A stretch of DNA of 52,249 nucleotides from JAYPCI01 sp038124645 (GTDB lineage Bacteria > Pseudomonadota > Alphaproteobacteria > Pelagibacterales > Pelagibacteraceae). The stretch lies in the NCBI GenBank assembly GCA_038124645.1, contig JAYPCI010000006.1:1-52249 (forward strand). Direction: 5' to 3'. Shown one piece after another: positions 8,647-17,254 of this stretch (position 1 is the stretch's first letter; every line of letters begins with the position of its first letter). A program made the position numbers and the translations under genes. The notes under the pieces were generated by a model. That model searched no databases, was not told the DNA's origin, and saw only the letters and a list, made by a program, of their open reading frames with translations.

Positions 8647-9597
8647 ATGGCAAAAATAAAAGCCTTACTATTGTCACAAGGAATGCATGGAATGATTAGC
8701 CAGCTAGAAGGACTTGCTAAATCTATGAATTTAGACTTTAGACACCATAAAATAGAACTGAAACCTTTTTGGAATTTAGTGCCCCCAAGATTTACGCCAG
8801 TCAATGAATTTATTTTAAAAGAAAGATTTGTTTGCGAATCTAAAATAATTATTTCATGCGGTAGAAAAAGCGTTATTCCATCAATAATTCTCAAAAACAA
8901 ATTTAAAAATGATATATTCACTATTCATATTCAAGATCCAAAAGTAAATTTTAAACATTTTGATTTAGTTATAGCGCCAGAGCACGATGAATTAGTTGGA
9001 GAAAATGTTATTTCAACCATTGGTGCTATTCACTATTTAACAAAAGAGGAAATAGAGTCAGAAAAAAATTACATTCAGATAGAAAAAGAAAATAAAAAAA
9101 TAGTAGCAATTATACTTGGTGGACCCAACAAATATTATAATTTTTCAGAGAAAAACCTTGAGAATATTTTTCATAAGATTAAAAAAAATTTTACTTCTGA
9201 TAAATATAAAATTATTTTTATACCATCATACCGAACGCCAGAAGAAGTCATTCAAAAAGTTTATCATGTATTTTCTCATAGCCACAAAGTATTTCGCAAA
9301 ATAGATAAGCGGGCTTATCTGTCTGCTTTGGGTTTAGCAGATACTATAGTTGTTACCTGCGACTCTACCTCTATGATATCAGAGGCAGCAATGACCGGAA
9401 AACCGGTTTATATTGCGCAAATGCCAGCAATAAGACCAAGTAAGAGATTTAATAAATTTTTCAAAAAATTTAAAGAATTAAACTTTATTAAAGATTTGGA
9501 AGACAATATTGAAGAATGGAGTTATAATCCTTTAAATGAAGTTAAGAGGATTTTGCCATTGATTAACAAAAAACTCACCGAAAATGGAATTATTTAA
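8647..9597 (+). CDS. ELM1-family protein (mitochondrial-fission ELM1/GT-B-like)
   Basis: The 316 residues resemble the ELM1 (DUF1022) family, found in Alphaproteobacteria and in plant mitochondria, with a two-domain GT-B-like glycosyltransferase architecture. Visible hallmarks are the N-terminal SQGMHGMISQLEGLAK, the phrase VPPRF, ISCGRKSVIPS, a second-domain opening ILGGPNKYY, and the nucleotide-binding-like VTCDSTSMISEAAMTGKPVY. The bacterial role is not established; the last motif suggests an NDP-sugar donor. The gene overlaps the following 2OG oxygenase by 14 bp, implying coupled translation, so the two may act on a common cell-surface or small-molecule substrate (inference). No signal peptide or membrane span is apparent. 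Confidence 0.85.
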   Translation: MAKIKALLLSQGMHGMISQLEGLAKSMNLDFRHHKIELKPFWNLVPPRFTPVNEFILKERFVCESKIIISCGRKSVIPSIILKNKFKNDIFTIHIQDPKVNFKHFDLVIAPEHDELVGENVISTIGAIHYLTKEEIESEKNYIQIEKENKKIVAIILGGPNKYYNFSEKNLENIFHKIKKNFTSDKYKIIFIPSYRTPEEVIQKVYHVFSHSHKVFRKIDKRAYLSALGLADTIVVTCDSTSMISEAAMTGKPVYIAQMPAIRPSKRFNKFFKKFKELNFIKDLEDNIEEWSYNPLNEVKRILPLINKKLTENGII

Positions 9598-10249
9598 TTC
9601 ATTACAAAATAATTTAAAGTCGTACGACACCCCTTTTAAACATTGGGAATTAAACAAGCCTTTATCAGAGTCTGCAATCAAGGAGATTTATAATGCTGAA
9701 ATAGACAACCCGCTGGCTGATGATTTGAATTACGATGGCACTAGAGCTTTGGATGGAGGAACCGGAGATTTTAGAAAAGGGATTACATCTGGTGGTAAAG
9801 CTAAAAAGTATAGATGCTTTTTAACGAAAGAAAATATTTCTGTCTTTCCTAATTTAAAAAAATTAATCGAAGAATTGACTTCAAAAGAAGTCTCTTCATT
9901 TATTGGAAACTTAATCAATAAAGATTTATCAAAATCCTATGTTAGAGTCGAAGTTATATGTGACCGACAAGGTTTTTGGCTCAAACCCCATTGTGATATA
10001 AAAGAAAAATTAGTTTCTTCACTGATCTTTGTTAATAGGTACAATGAGTCTGAAGAGCTTGGAACAGATTTTTATGACAAAGATCTTAAGAAAGTTAAAA
10101 CAGTACCTTACCGAGATAATTACGGATATTTTTTTACGAGTGGTCCTAACACCTGGCACGGAATGGAAAAAAAAGAAATTAAGAAGGAAAGACGATGTAT
10201 TCAAATCAATTATGTCACCTTCAAAACCGATTGGCCAGTAGTAAAATAA
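9584..10249 (+). CDS. 2-oxoglutarate/Fe(II)-dependent oxygenase-like protein
   Basis: The 221 residues carry the double-stranded beta-helix iron facial triad: H136-C-D138 in KPHCDIKEK, a distal H192 in NTWHGM, and an Arg (203 or 204) about 11 residues further on, in the place of the one that grips the 2-oxoglutarate carboxylate. This H-x-D...H...R pattern is strong evidence for the fold and cofactor. The substrate is unknown; sequences of this size include small-molecule and peptidyl hydroxylases and proteins near sugar or surface-polymer genes. It starts inside the end of the ELM1-family gene. A small Cys-rich gene follows 23 bp later, possibly in the same transcript. Confidence 0.78.
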   Translation: MELFNSLQNNLKSYDTPFKHWELNKPLSESAIKEIYNAEIDNPLADDLNYDGTRALDGGTGDFRKGITSGGKAKKYRCFLTKENISVFPNLKKLIEELTSKEVSSFIGNLINKDLSKSYVRVEVICDRQGFWLKPHCDIKEKLVSSLIFVNRYNESEELGTDFYDKDLKKVKTVPYRDNYGYFFTSGPNTWHGMEKKEIKKERRCIQINYVTFKTDWPVVK

Positions 10250-10272
10250 CCTAAAATCAGTTAGAATAAATT

Positions 10273-10464
10273 ATGGCTACTTACGAATGTAAAAAATGTG
10301 GCATGTCAGTTAACGCGACTTGTGGTAAATGCAATAAACCACTACGAGATGGTATTTTGGATCTCAATGGACAAAAGATTCAAATTTCTGAATGTCCAGA
10401 AGGACATGGGAAAATCAAATCTCCTTTATGTTGCGGACAGGATATGGCTTGTTCGATTAATTAA
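10273..10464 (+). CDS. Small cysteine-rich zinc-ribbon-like protein
   Basis: The 63-residue product has eight cysteines: C6-x2-C9, C17-x2-C20, C41, C53-C54 and C60. The paired CxxC knuckles suggest one structural zinc, perhaps a second site with C41, H45 and the C-terminal cysteines. It has no signal peptide. I do not recognise a named family; it looks like a short zinc-ribbon protein conserved among marine Alphaproteobacteria, but that is impression, not a search. It lies 23 bp after the 2OG oxygenase and its end overlaps the convergent carB stop by 8 bp. The alternative reading frame starting 25 bp later has no such pattern and is rejected. Confidence 0.7.
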   Translation: MATYECKKCGMSVNATCGKCNKPLRDGILDLNGQKIQISECPEGHGKIKSPLCCGQDMACSIN

Positions 10465-13400
10465 ATTCTTGCAGCGGTAATACTGAAATTTTATTATCCC
10501 TAAGAGATTTAATTGAATCCACACCAGCTTTTGCTGAAGCATAGGTGGTGAAATAAGGAATTTTGTTTACTAATGCAGCTCTTCTAATCTTAAAAGAGTC
10601 TGATACTGATTTTTTTCCTTCCGATGTATTAATCACCAAATCAATTTTTTTATTATTCAAATAGTCCATGATACTTGGTTTAATGTTACTTAATTTACTT
10701 ATTGTTTTGCATTTAATATTTTTGGATCTTAAATATTCAGCAGTTCCATCAGTTGCTAATATTTTAAAATTTAATTTGATTAAATTTTCAACGATCCTTA
10801 ACGCTTTATCTTTATCTCCTCTTTTGACTGAAACAAAGGCAACACCTTTTTGGGGTAGTAAATTGTATGCTCCCAACTGACTTTTGGCAAAAGCCATACC
10901 AAAATCTTTATCAATTCCCATAACTTCACCCGTAGATTTCATTTCTGGTCCTAATAAAATGTCTACTTCTGGAAATTTATTGAAAGGAAAAACAGCTTCT
11001 TTTACTGCAAAGATGTTGGAGTATTTATTTTCTAGATCGAATTCTTTAAGTTTTTTTCCATACATTACTAAAGAGGCAAGTTTAGCGATAGGCAATCCAA
11101 TTGCCTTAGATACAAATGGTACAGTCCTACTCGCTCTAGGATTGACTTCTAAAATATAAATTTCATTTTCTTTGACAGCAAACTGCAGATTTATTAAACC
11201 AATAACATTAAGTCTTTTTGCTAATTCTACAGTTTGTAATTTAATTTTTTCAATTATATCTTGTTTGAGTGAGTAGGGAGGAATTGAGCAAGCTGAGTCA
11301 CCCGAGTGAATTCCTGCCTCTTCAATATGCTCCATAATACCAGCAACAAAAACTTCCTCTCCATCACTTAAAGCGTCAACATCTACTTCAATGGCATCAT
11401 TTAAAAATTTATCAATTAATACTGGATTAGATCCTGAAACTACAACCGCTTCATGGATATAGGATTGTAATTGTATTTCATCATGAATAATTTCCATTGC
11501 TCTTCCTCCAAGTACATAAGAAGGTCTAATAACAATGGGAAAACCAATTTTTTTTGAAACTTCTAGAGCTTCCTCTTTATTCTTAGCGATGCCATTTTCA
11601 GCTTGTTTAAAATTTCCCTTAATTAAAATATCTTTAAATCTTTCTCTATCCTCAGCAATATCTATTGCATCAAATTGAGTACCTAATATTTTAATATTTC
11701 TTTGATCGAGGAGTTTAGCAAGTTTAATAGGTGTTTGCCCCCCAAATTGAGTAATCACTCCTAATAATTCTCCATTAGAGGACTCTTCATTAATAATATT
11801 TAACACAAACTCTTCGATAAGCGGTTCAAAATAAAGTCTATCACTAGTGTCATAATCTGTTGAAACTGTTTCTGGATTACAGTTTATCATAATTGTTTCA
11901 ACGCCTATTTCTTTCAAGGCAAAGCAAGCTTGGCAGCAGCAATAATCAAATTCTATTCCTTGCCCAATTCTATTTGGACCCCCGCCTAAAATTATTATTT
12001 TTTTCCTTTCTGAAGGATTTGCCTCATTAACATCATGTGATTTTGAATTTTGATAAGTGGAATACATATAGGGTGTCGTTGATCTAAATTCTGCAGCACA
12101 GGTATCGACTTTTCTAAAGGAAGGAAAAACATTGTATTTTTTTCTTAAATTTTCTACCTCCAGCACATCTTTTTTTGCAAGCAATGCTAACCTCTCATCT
12201 GAAAAGCCAAGAGACTTAATAGCTGCAAGTTCTTCAAAATTTTCAGGTAAATTATTTTTTATAATTTCATTTTCTGCTTTAACCAAATCTTGAATTTGTT
12301 CGAGAAACCAAGGATCAATAAAAGTTAGTTTATATATTTCTTTAAGCTTCATATTTTTTCTAAAAGCTTCAGCGACAAATAACATTTTATTTGGAATATT
12401 TTCTGATAATTTTATTTTTAATTCTTTAGTTGAAATATTTTTAATATTATCCAGTCCTTTTAAACCTATTTCTAAAGATATAAGCGCTTTCTGAAATGAC
12501 TCTTTAAAGTTTCTTCCAATTGCCATTGCTTCACCTACTGACTTCATCGCAGTTCCTAAAATTGGTTTTGCTTTTTTAAATTTTTCAAAAGTAAATCTTG
12601 GTATTTTTGTAACGACATAGTCTATTGTTGGTTCAAAAGAGGCTGGAGTACTTTTAGTAATTTCATTCTGCAATTCATCAAGTGTGTAGCCAACGGCTAA
12701 TTTTGCAGCAACCTTGGCAATTGGAAACCCAGTTGCTTTTGATGCTAGCGCAGAAGATCTGGATACTCTTGGATTCATCTCAATAATAACCATTCTTCCA
12801 TTTTTAGGATTTATTGCAAATTGAACATTAGATCCGCCTGTCTCTACTCCTATTTTTCTTAAGCACTCAATCGAGGCATTTCTCATTATTTGATATTCTT
12901 TATCAGTTAAAGTTAAAGCTGGAGCAACAGTAACCGAGTCCCCCGTATGCGTACCCATTGGATCGACGTTTTCTATAGAACAAATGATAATGCAGTTATC
13001 TTTGTTATCTCTCACAACCTCCATTTCAAATTCTTTCCACCCAGTTAAACATTCTTCTACCAGTACTTGGTTCTTCGGAGACTCGTGTAAACCTCTTTTG
13101 ACTATTTCAAAATACTCACTTTTTGTTTTTGCGATTCCGCCCCCGGTGCCTCCCAGCGTGAAAGAAGGTCTAATAATAGCTGGCAATCCAATTTTTTTTA
13201 AAACTTTATTGGCATTTTTATAGTCATTTAAAATTTCTGATTGAGGTAGATCTAATCCTATTTCTTTCATCGCTTTTCTAAATTTATCTCTATCTTCAGC
13301 TTTAGAAATTGCTTTAGTATCAGCTCCAATTAATTCAACTTTGTATTTTTTTAAGATGCCTTTTTTTTCTAAATCAATCGCAGCATTCAAAGCTGTTTGT

Positions 13401-13675
13401 CCACCCATGGTTGGTAAAATGGCGCAAGGTTTTTCTTTTATAATTATTTTCTCAATTACTTCCGAATTAATCGGTTCGATATATGTTTTATCTGCAACAT
13501 TAGGATCGGTCATGATTGTTGCTGGATTGGAATTAATAAGAATTACTTTAAATCCTTCATCTCTAAGCGCTTTACATGCTTGTGTTCCAGAATAATCAAA
13601 TTCACAAGCTTGACCTATAACTATGGGACCAGCTCCAATTAATAAAATTTTTTTAATGTCTTTTCTTTTTGGCAT
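10457..13675 (-). CDS. carB: Carbamoyl-phosphate synthase large subunit
   Basis: CarB makes carbamoyl phosphate from bicarbonate, ammonia and two ATP for arginine and pyrimidine synthesis. At 1072 residues it has the duplicated structure: two homologous halves, each opening with a GxGPxxIGQ...FDY motif (GAGPIVIGQACEFDYSGTQA near residue 16 and GGGPNRIGQGIEFDYCCCQA near 570), each with an ATP-grasp domain (RPSFTLGGTGGGIA; RPSYVLGGRAMEI), followed by a C-terminal MGS-like allosteric domain ending in NKISVLPLQEFN. Its start overlaps the carA stop by 23 bp, so the subunits are translated in a coupled way. Confidence 0.98.
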   Translation of the reverse strand: MPKRKDIKKILLIGAGPIVIGQACEFDYSGTQACKALRDEGFKVILINSNPATIMTDPNVADKTYIEPINSEVIEKIIIKEKPCAILPTMGGQTALNAAIDLEKKGILKKYKVELIGADTKAISKAEDRDKFRKAMKEIGLDLPQSEILNDYKNANKVLKKIGLPAIIRPSFTLGGTGGGIAKTKSEYFEIVKRGLHESPKNQVLVEECLTGWKEFEMEVVRDNKDNCIIICSIENVDPMGTHTGDSVTVAPALTLTDKEYQIMRNASIECLRKIGVETGGSNVQFAINPKNGRMVIIEMNPRVSRSSALASKATGFPIAKVAAKLAVGYTLDELQNEITKSTPASFEPTIDYVVTKIPRFTFEKFKKAKPILGTAMKSVGEAMAIGRNFKESFQKALISLEIGLKGLDNIKNISTKELKIKLSENIPNKMLFVAEAFRKNMKLKEIYKLTFIDPWFLEQIQDLVKAENEIIKNNLPENFEELAAIKSLGFSDERLALLAKKDVLEVENLRKKYNVFPSFRKVDTCAAEFRSTTPYMYSTYQNSKSHDVNEANPSERKKIIILGGGPNRIGQGIEFDYCCCQACFALKEIGVETIMINCNPETVSTDYDTSDRLYFEPLIEEFVLNIINEESSNGELLGVITQFGGQTPIKLAKLLDQRNIKILGTQFDAIDIAEDRERFKDILIKGNFKQAENGIAKNKEEALEVSKKIGFPIVIRPSYVLGGRAMEIIHDEIQLQSYIHEAVVVSGSNPVLIDKFLNDAIEVDVDALSDGEEVFVAGIMEHIEEAGIHSGDSACSIPPYSLKQDIIEKIKLQTVELAKRLNVIGLINLQFAVKENEIYILEVNPRASRTVPFVSKAIGLPIAKLASLVMYGKKLKEFDLENKYSNIFAVKEAVFPFNKFPEVDILLGPEMKSTGEVMGIDKDFGMAFAKSQLGAYNLLPQKGVAFVSVKRGDKDKALRIVENLIKLNFKILATDGTAEYLRSKNIKCKTISKLSNIKPSIMDYLNNKKIDLVINTSEGKKSVSDSFKIRRAALVNKIPYFTTYASAKAGVDSIKSLRDNKISVLPLQEFN

Positions 13676-14846
13676 TTTTTATTTTCTTTATAAATTTTTC
13701 AAATAAATATTTACTATCCTGTGGTCCAGGATTGGCTTCAGGATGATACTGAACTGAGAATGCATTTTTTGTTTTATGTTCAATGCCTTCAATACACCCA
13801 TCGAAAAGTGATTTATGTGTAACTTTGATATCTTTCTTGATTGAGTTTAAGTCAACCATAAATCCGTGATTTTGACTTGTAATTTCAACTCGACCATTCT
13901 CAAGATTTTTAACAGGGTGATTAGCTCCTCTATGACCCAATTTCATTTTAGAAGTTTTTGCACCTAAAGCTAATGATAAGAGTTGATGCCCTAAACAAAT
14001 TCCAAAAACAGGAATTTTTTTATCAATTATTCCTTTTATAGTCGGTACAGCATACTTTCCAGTTGCTGCAGGATCACCAGGACCATTAGATAAAAAAACA
14101 CCGTCAGGTTTGAGTGATAAGATTTTTTTTAAATCTGTTTTAGCTGGCACGACTTGAACTTGGCAACCTAAGTCAGAAAAGCATCTCAAGATATTTAGCT
14201 TAATCCCATAATCTATCGCAACAATGTTGTATTTCTTTTTTTTATTTTTTTTATATCCAATGTCTTTTTTCCAAGTTTTCTCTGAATGCCACTTAAAAAT
14301 TTTTTGGCATGTAACTTTAGAGGCTAAATCTAATCCTTCCAATCCACTCCAAGCAATAGCCTTTTGTTGCAATTTATTATGATTAAAATCTGATTTTAAT
14401 GAGTGACATATTGTGGCTTTAGGAGCACCTTTATCTCTAATCAAACCAGTAAGAGCCCTAGTGTCTATACCTATAACGCCAACTATTTTTTTTTGTTTTA
14501 ACCATAAATCTAATTTTTTTAACGATCTATAGTTAGATGGATCAGTAATTTCAGTATTGAATATTACTCCTTTAACCCATGGTTTAAGAGACTCGTTGTC
14601 CTCAGTATTAGTACCAACATTGCCAATATGCGGAAAAGTAAAATTAATTATTTGGTCTGAGTACGATGGATCGGTAATGATTTCTTGATAACCAGTTATT
14701 GATGTATTGAAACAAACCTCACCAACTGCAGTACCTTCATAACCTAAGCCATAGCCAAAAAATTTATGACCATTTTCAAGAATAAGAATACCAGTGTTTT
14801 TTTTTATTTTTTCAGGTTGGCTTTCACTTATAGCGTTCAAATACAA
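13653..14846 (-). CDS. carA: Carbamoyl-phosphate synthase small (glutaminase) subunit
   Basis: CarA hydrolyses glutamine and channels ammonia to CarB. The 397 residues have the N-terminal CPSase small-chain domain (GYGLGYEGTAVGEVCFNTSI, 31-50) and a C-terminal class I glutamine amidotransferase with nucleophile C284 in FGICLGHQ and partners H368 and E370 in QYHPE. The first 17 residues before the domain (ISESQPEKIKKN) are a non-conserved lead, so a slightly later start is possible. It is the first gene of carAB. The 120-bp gap to the divergent YqeY-like gene (14847-14966) is the only place for its promoter; I see no obvious leader peptide, attenuator or arginine-repressor palindrome there. 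Confidence 0.97.
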   Translation of the reverse strand: MYLNAISESQPEKIKKNTGILILENGHKFFGYGLGYEGTAVGEVCFNTSITGYQEIITDPSYSDQIINFTFPHIGNVGTNTEDNESLKPWVKGVIFNTEITDPSNYRSLKKLDLWLKQKKIVGVIGIDTRALTGLIRDKGAPKATICHSLKSDFNHNKLQQKAIAWSGLEGLDLASKVTCQKIFKWHSEKTWKKDIGYKKNKKKKYNIVAIDYGIKLNILRCFSDLGCQVQVVPAKTDLKKILSLKPDGVFLSNGPGDPAATGKYAVPTIKGIIDKKIPVFGICLGHQLLSLALGAKTSKMKLGHRGANHPVKNLENGRVEITSQNHGFMVDLNSIKKDIKVTHKSLFDGCIEGIEHKTKNAFSVQYHPEANPGPQDSKYLFEKFIKKIKNAKKKRH

Positions 14847-14966
14847 CTCACAGGTTAAGATAAAAACTTATAAACAAGATTCTGCGAAAGATATGAAAAA
14901 CAAATTTCATCGTCAAGAAAGATATTTTGAGTTTATTTTTTTTTGTGGTTAAATTAAAACATAGCT

Positions 14967-15425
14967 ATGTCACTTCAATCTCAAATAGAGGAAAAGCTCA
15001 ATATATCTTTAAAAAACAAAGATAAAAAAATTTACCCGACATTAAGGTTAGTTGTCTCAGCTTTAAAAGATGCTCTGATTGTTAAGAGAGTTAAAGATAG
15101 TAAACCTTTAACAGACCAAGAGGTAACCACTGTCTTAAAAAAAATGGTCAAGCAAAGAACTGAGTCTTACGAGGTTTATAAAAAAGCTGGTAGAGATGAA
15201 TTATCAAAAAAAGAGCAAAACGAAATAGAAATCATCAGCTCTTTTTTACCAAAACAATTAAACGCAGATGAGACTAAAAAAATTTGTGAAGATGCAATAA
15301 AAAAACTGAATGCTGCCTCGCTAAAAGATATGGGGAAGGTTATGGGAGAAATAAAAAAAAATTATCCTGATAGTATTGATTTTGCTCTAGCTGGATCTGA
15401 AATTAAAAAAATTCTAAACAAATAA
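14967..15425 (+). CDS. GatB/YqeY domain-containing protein
   Basis: This 152-residue protein is the stand-alone YqeY type, related to the tail domain of GatB of the Asp-tRNA(Asn)/Glu-tRNA(Gln) amidotransferase. Visible signs are the basic helix near TLRLVVSALKDA, the central KMVKQRTESYEVYKKAGR segment, the conserved phrase EIISSFLPKQL, and the closing DMGKVMGEIKK. Its biochemical role is unproven; tRNA-related function is assumed from the domain. The stop overlaps the dnaG start by 1 bp (TAATG). The YqeY-dnaG-rpoD order is common in Alphaproteobacteria. A possible promoter is TTGAGT (14927-14932), 17 bp, TAAATT (14950-14955), which would leave a leader of only a few bases. Confidence 0.9.
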   Translation: MSLQSQIEEKLNISLKNKDKKIYPTLRLVVSALKDALIVKRVKDSKPLTDQEVTTVLKKMVKQRTESYEVYKKAGRDELSKKEQNEIEIISSFLPKQLNADETKKICEDAIKKLNAASLKDMGKVMGEIKKNYPDSIDFALAGSEIKKILNK

Positions 15426-17197
15426 TGAAATATCCTAAAAATTATTTAGATGAAATTAAGCAAAGACTTAAAGTATCAGATGTTGTTGGAAAATTTGTTT
15501 CCTTAAAAAAAAGAGGCAAAGAGTTTGTAGGTCTTTCACCGTTTAAGAACGAAAGAACACCATCATTTACTGTAAATAATGAAAAAGGTTTTTATCATTG
15601 TTTTAGTAGCGGAGAACATGGAAATATTTTTGATTTCATAATGAAAACCCAAGGATTGGATTTTGGGGACACCGTACGAATGCTCGCACTTCAAGCTGGT
15701 ATGCAGCCATATAAGTTTACAAGACAAAACAAAGAAGAGGACAAACGGTACACTACTTATACTGATATATATAAAAAATATACTGAACTTTCTCACCTAG
15801 AACTTTTTAATCATAAAAATATTTTAGACTATCTTACCGTGTCAAGAAAAGTGAATGAAGATGTCATTAAAGAATTTAAGCTCGGATATGCACCTATGAA
15901 TGAAAATTTTTCCCAAAAAATGCTGTCAGAATTTTCAGAGAAAGATTTAATTAGTTCAGGAATTTTTTTTTTAAATGAAAAAAGAGGAAAAATTGTTGAT
16001 CGATTTATAGATCGAATTTTATTTCCCATTCATAATCTTAACAACGATATTATAGCTTTTGGTGGAAGAACAATAAATAAAAATAACTATGCAAAATACA
16101 TTAATAGTCCTGAAACTGAATTTTATAAAAAAGGTTATATGTTATTTAATTTATCAAGAGCTAAACAAAATAAATTAGATGAAAATGAAGTTGTGGTTGT
16201 AGAGGGATACATGGATGTGATTTCTTTACATGACAAAGGAATAAAAAATGTTGTCTCAAATCAGGGAACCGCAGTAACAGAAAGTCAAATTAATATCTTA
16301 TGGAGATATTTTGAAAATATTAATATCTGTTTAGATGGTGATGTTAGCGGTAAAAACGCTTCTTATAGAATAGCGGAAAAACTAATACCATTTATATCAG
16401 ATCAAAAAAAAATATTTTTCACTAATTTAATCTCTAACAATGATCCTGACGATTTTGTTAAAAAAAATGGAAAAGAAAGTTTTTTAGAAATTTTAAGAAA
16501 TAAACTTAGCATTGAAGATTTTATATGGGATTATTGTATTTCAGGTTTAAATTTTTCAGACACATATGCTTTATCAAATTTTGAAAAAAAAATTAAAAGT
16601 ATTTATTCGACCATTCAAGATAGCACTTTAAAAAAATATATTAATGAAAAACTATTAGATAAACTAAAAACCTTAACACCAAATCAGAAAATTAATTTTA
16701 AAGGTTATAGGACGAAAACAAAATTAACGTTTCTTAATGATACCAAAAAAATTTTTAAACAAAAAAAAGATATTAGCAGAAATGATATCTTAGAATTTAA
16801 CATACTCTTCATCATGATATTTTATTCAGAAATTATTGAAGATAAAATTAACGTTTTGCAAAATATAACTTTTATCAATGATGATAACGAGAACCTAAAA
16901 AAAAATTTGCTAGAATTGATTACTTTAAAAACTTCGAAAGAGGATATCATTAAAGATTGTAAAGAAAGCAATTTAAATTTAGTTTTAAATATAGAGGAAA
17001 ATTCCTCAATTAAATTTATCTTTAAAAATAATAAGAATCTTGAAGAAAAAAGACTTTTATTAGATGAGCTAATTGAGGATTATACTAAGACGATCAAAAA
17101 CATGGATATTAAAAAAATGGAGGAAAAATTTACATCAGATTTTGATGAGACTTCATTTAACCAATATTTGGAGTTAAAAAAACAGATTAATAATTAA
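15425..17197 (+). CDS. dnaG: DNA primase, with degenerate zinc-binding motif
   Basis: DnaG synthesises RNA primers at the fork. The 590 residues keep the usual order: N-terminal CHC2-type domain, RNAP core with TOPRIM (EGYMD at 260-264, DGD at 304-306), and a divergent C-terminal helicase-interaction region. The first domain is odd: the block that normally holds C-x2-H...C-x2-C reads GLSPFKNERTPSF (36-48) and YHCFSSGEHG (57-66), so Ser38, Lys41 and Ser62 stand at three of four ligand positions and only Cys59 remains. The surrounding fold residues (PF, TPSF, YHCF) are conserved, so this is loss of metal binding rather than pseudogenisation. It is translationally linked to the YqeY-like gene and 57 bp upstream of rpoD. 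Confidence 0.95.
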   Translation: MKYPKNYLDEIKQRLKVSDVVGKFVSLKKRGKEFVGLSPFKNERTPSFTVNNEKGFYHCFSSGEHGNIFDFIMKTQGLDFGDTVRMLALQAGMQPYKFTRQNKEEDKRYTTYTDIYKKYTELSHLELFNHKNILDYLTVSRKVNEDVIKEFKLGYAPMNENFSQKMLSEFSEKDLISSGIFFLNEKRGKIVDRFIDRILFPIHNLNNDIIAFGGRTINKNNYAKYINSPETEFYKKGYMLFNLSRAKQNKLDENEVVVVEGYMDVISLHDKGIKNVVSNQGTAVTESQINILWRYFENINICLDGDVSGKNASYRIAEKLIPFISDQKKIFFTNLISNNDPDDFVKKNGKESFLEILRNKLSIEDFIWDYCISGLNFSDTYALSNFEKKIKSIYSTIQDSTLKKYINEKLLDKLKTLTPNQKINFKGYRTKTKLTFLNDTKKIFKQKKDISRNDILEFNILFIMIFYSEIIEDKINVLQNITFINDDNENLKKNLLELITLKTSKEDIIKDCKESNLNLVLNIEENSSIKFIFKNNKNLEEKRLLLDELIEDYTKTIKNMDIKKMEEKFTSDFDETSFNQYLELKKQINN

Positions 17198-17254
17198 AAA
17201 AAATCGTAGATTTTTAATATTATTAATTTATAAGTAACCATTCATATAACCTTT

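Noticed and set aside
12984..13595. Two plus-strand frames (79 and 84 codons) inside carB
   Set aside because: Both are antisense shadows of the strongly conserved ATP-grasp half of carB.
17199..17215. Possible terminator hairpin between dnaG and rpoD
   Set aside because: The stem is 7 bp with a single G-C pair and a 3-nt loop; such A/T hairpins are frequent by chance in this DNA, so I do not call it.
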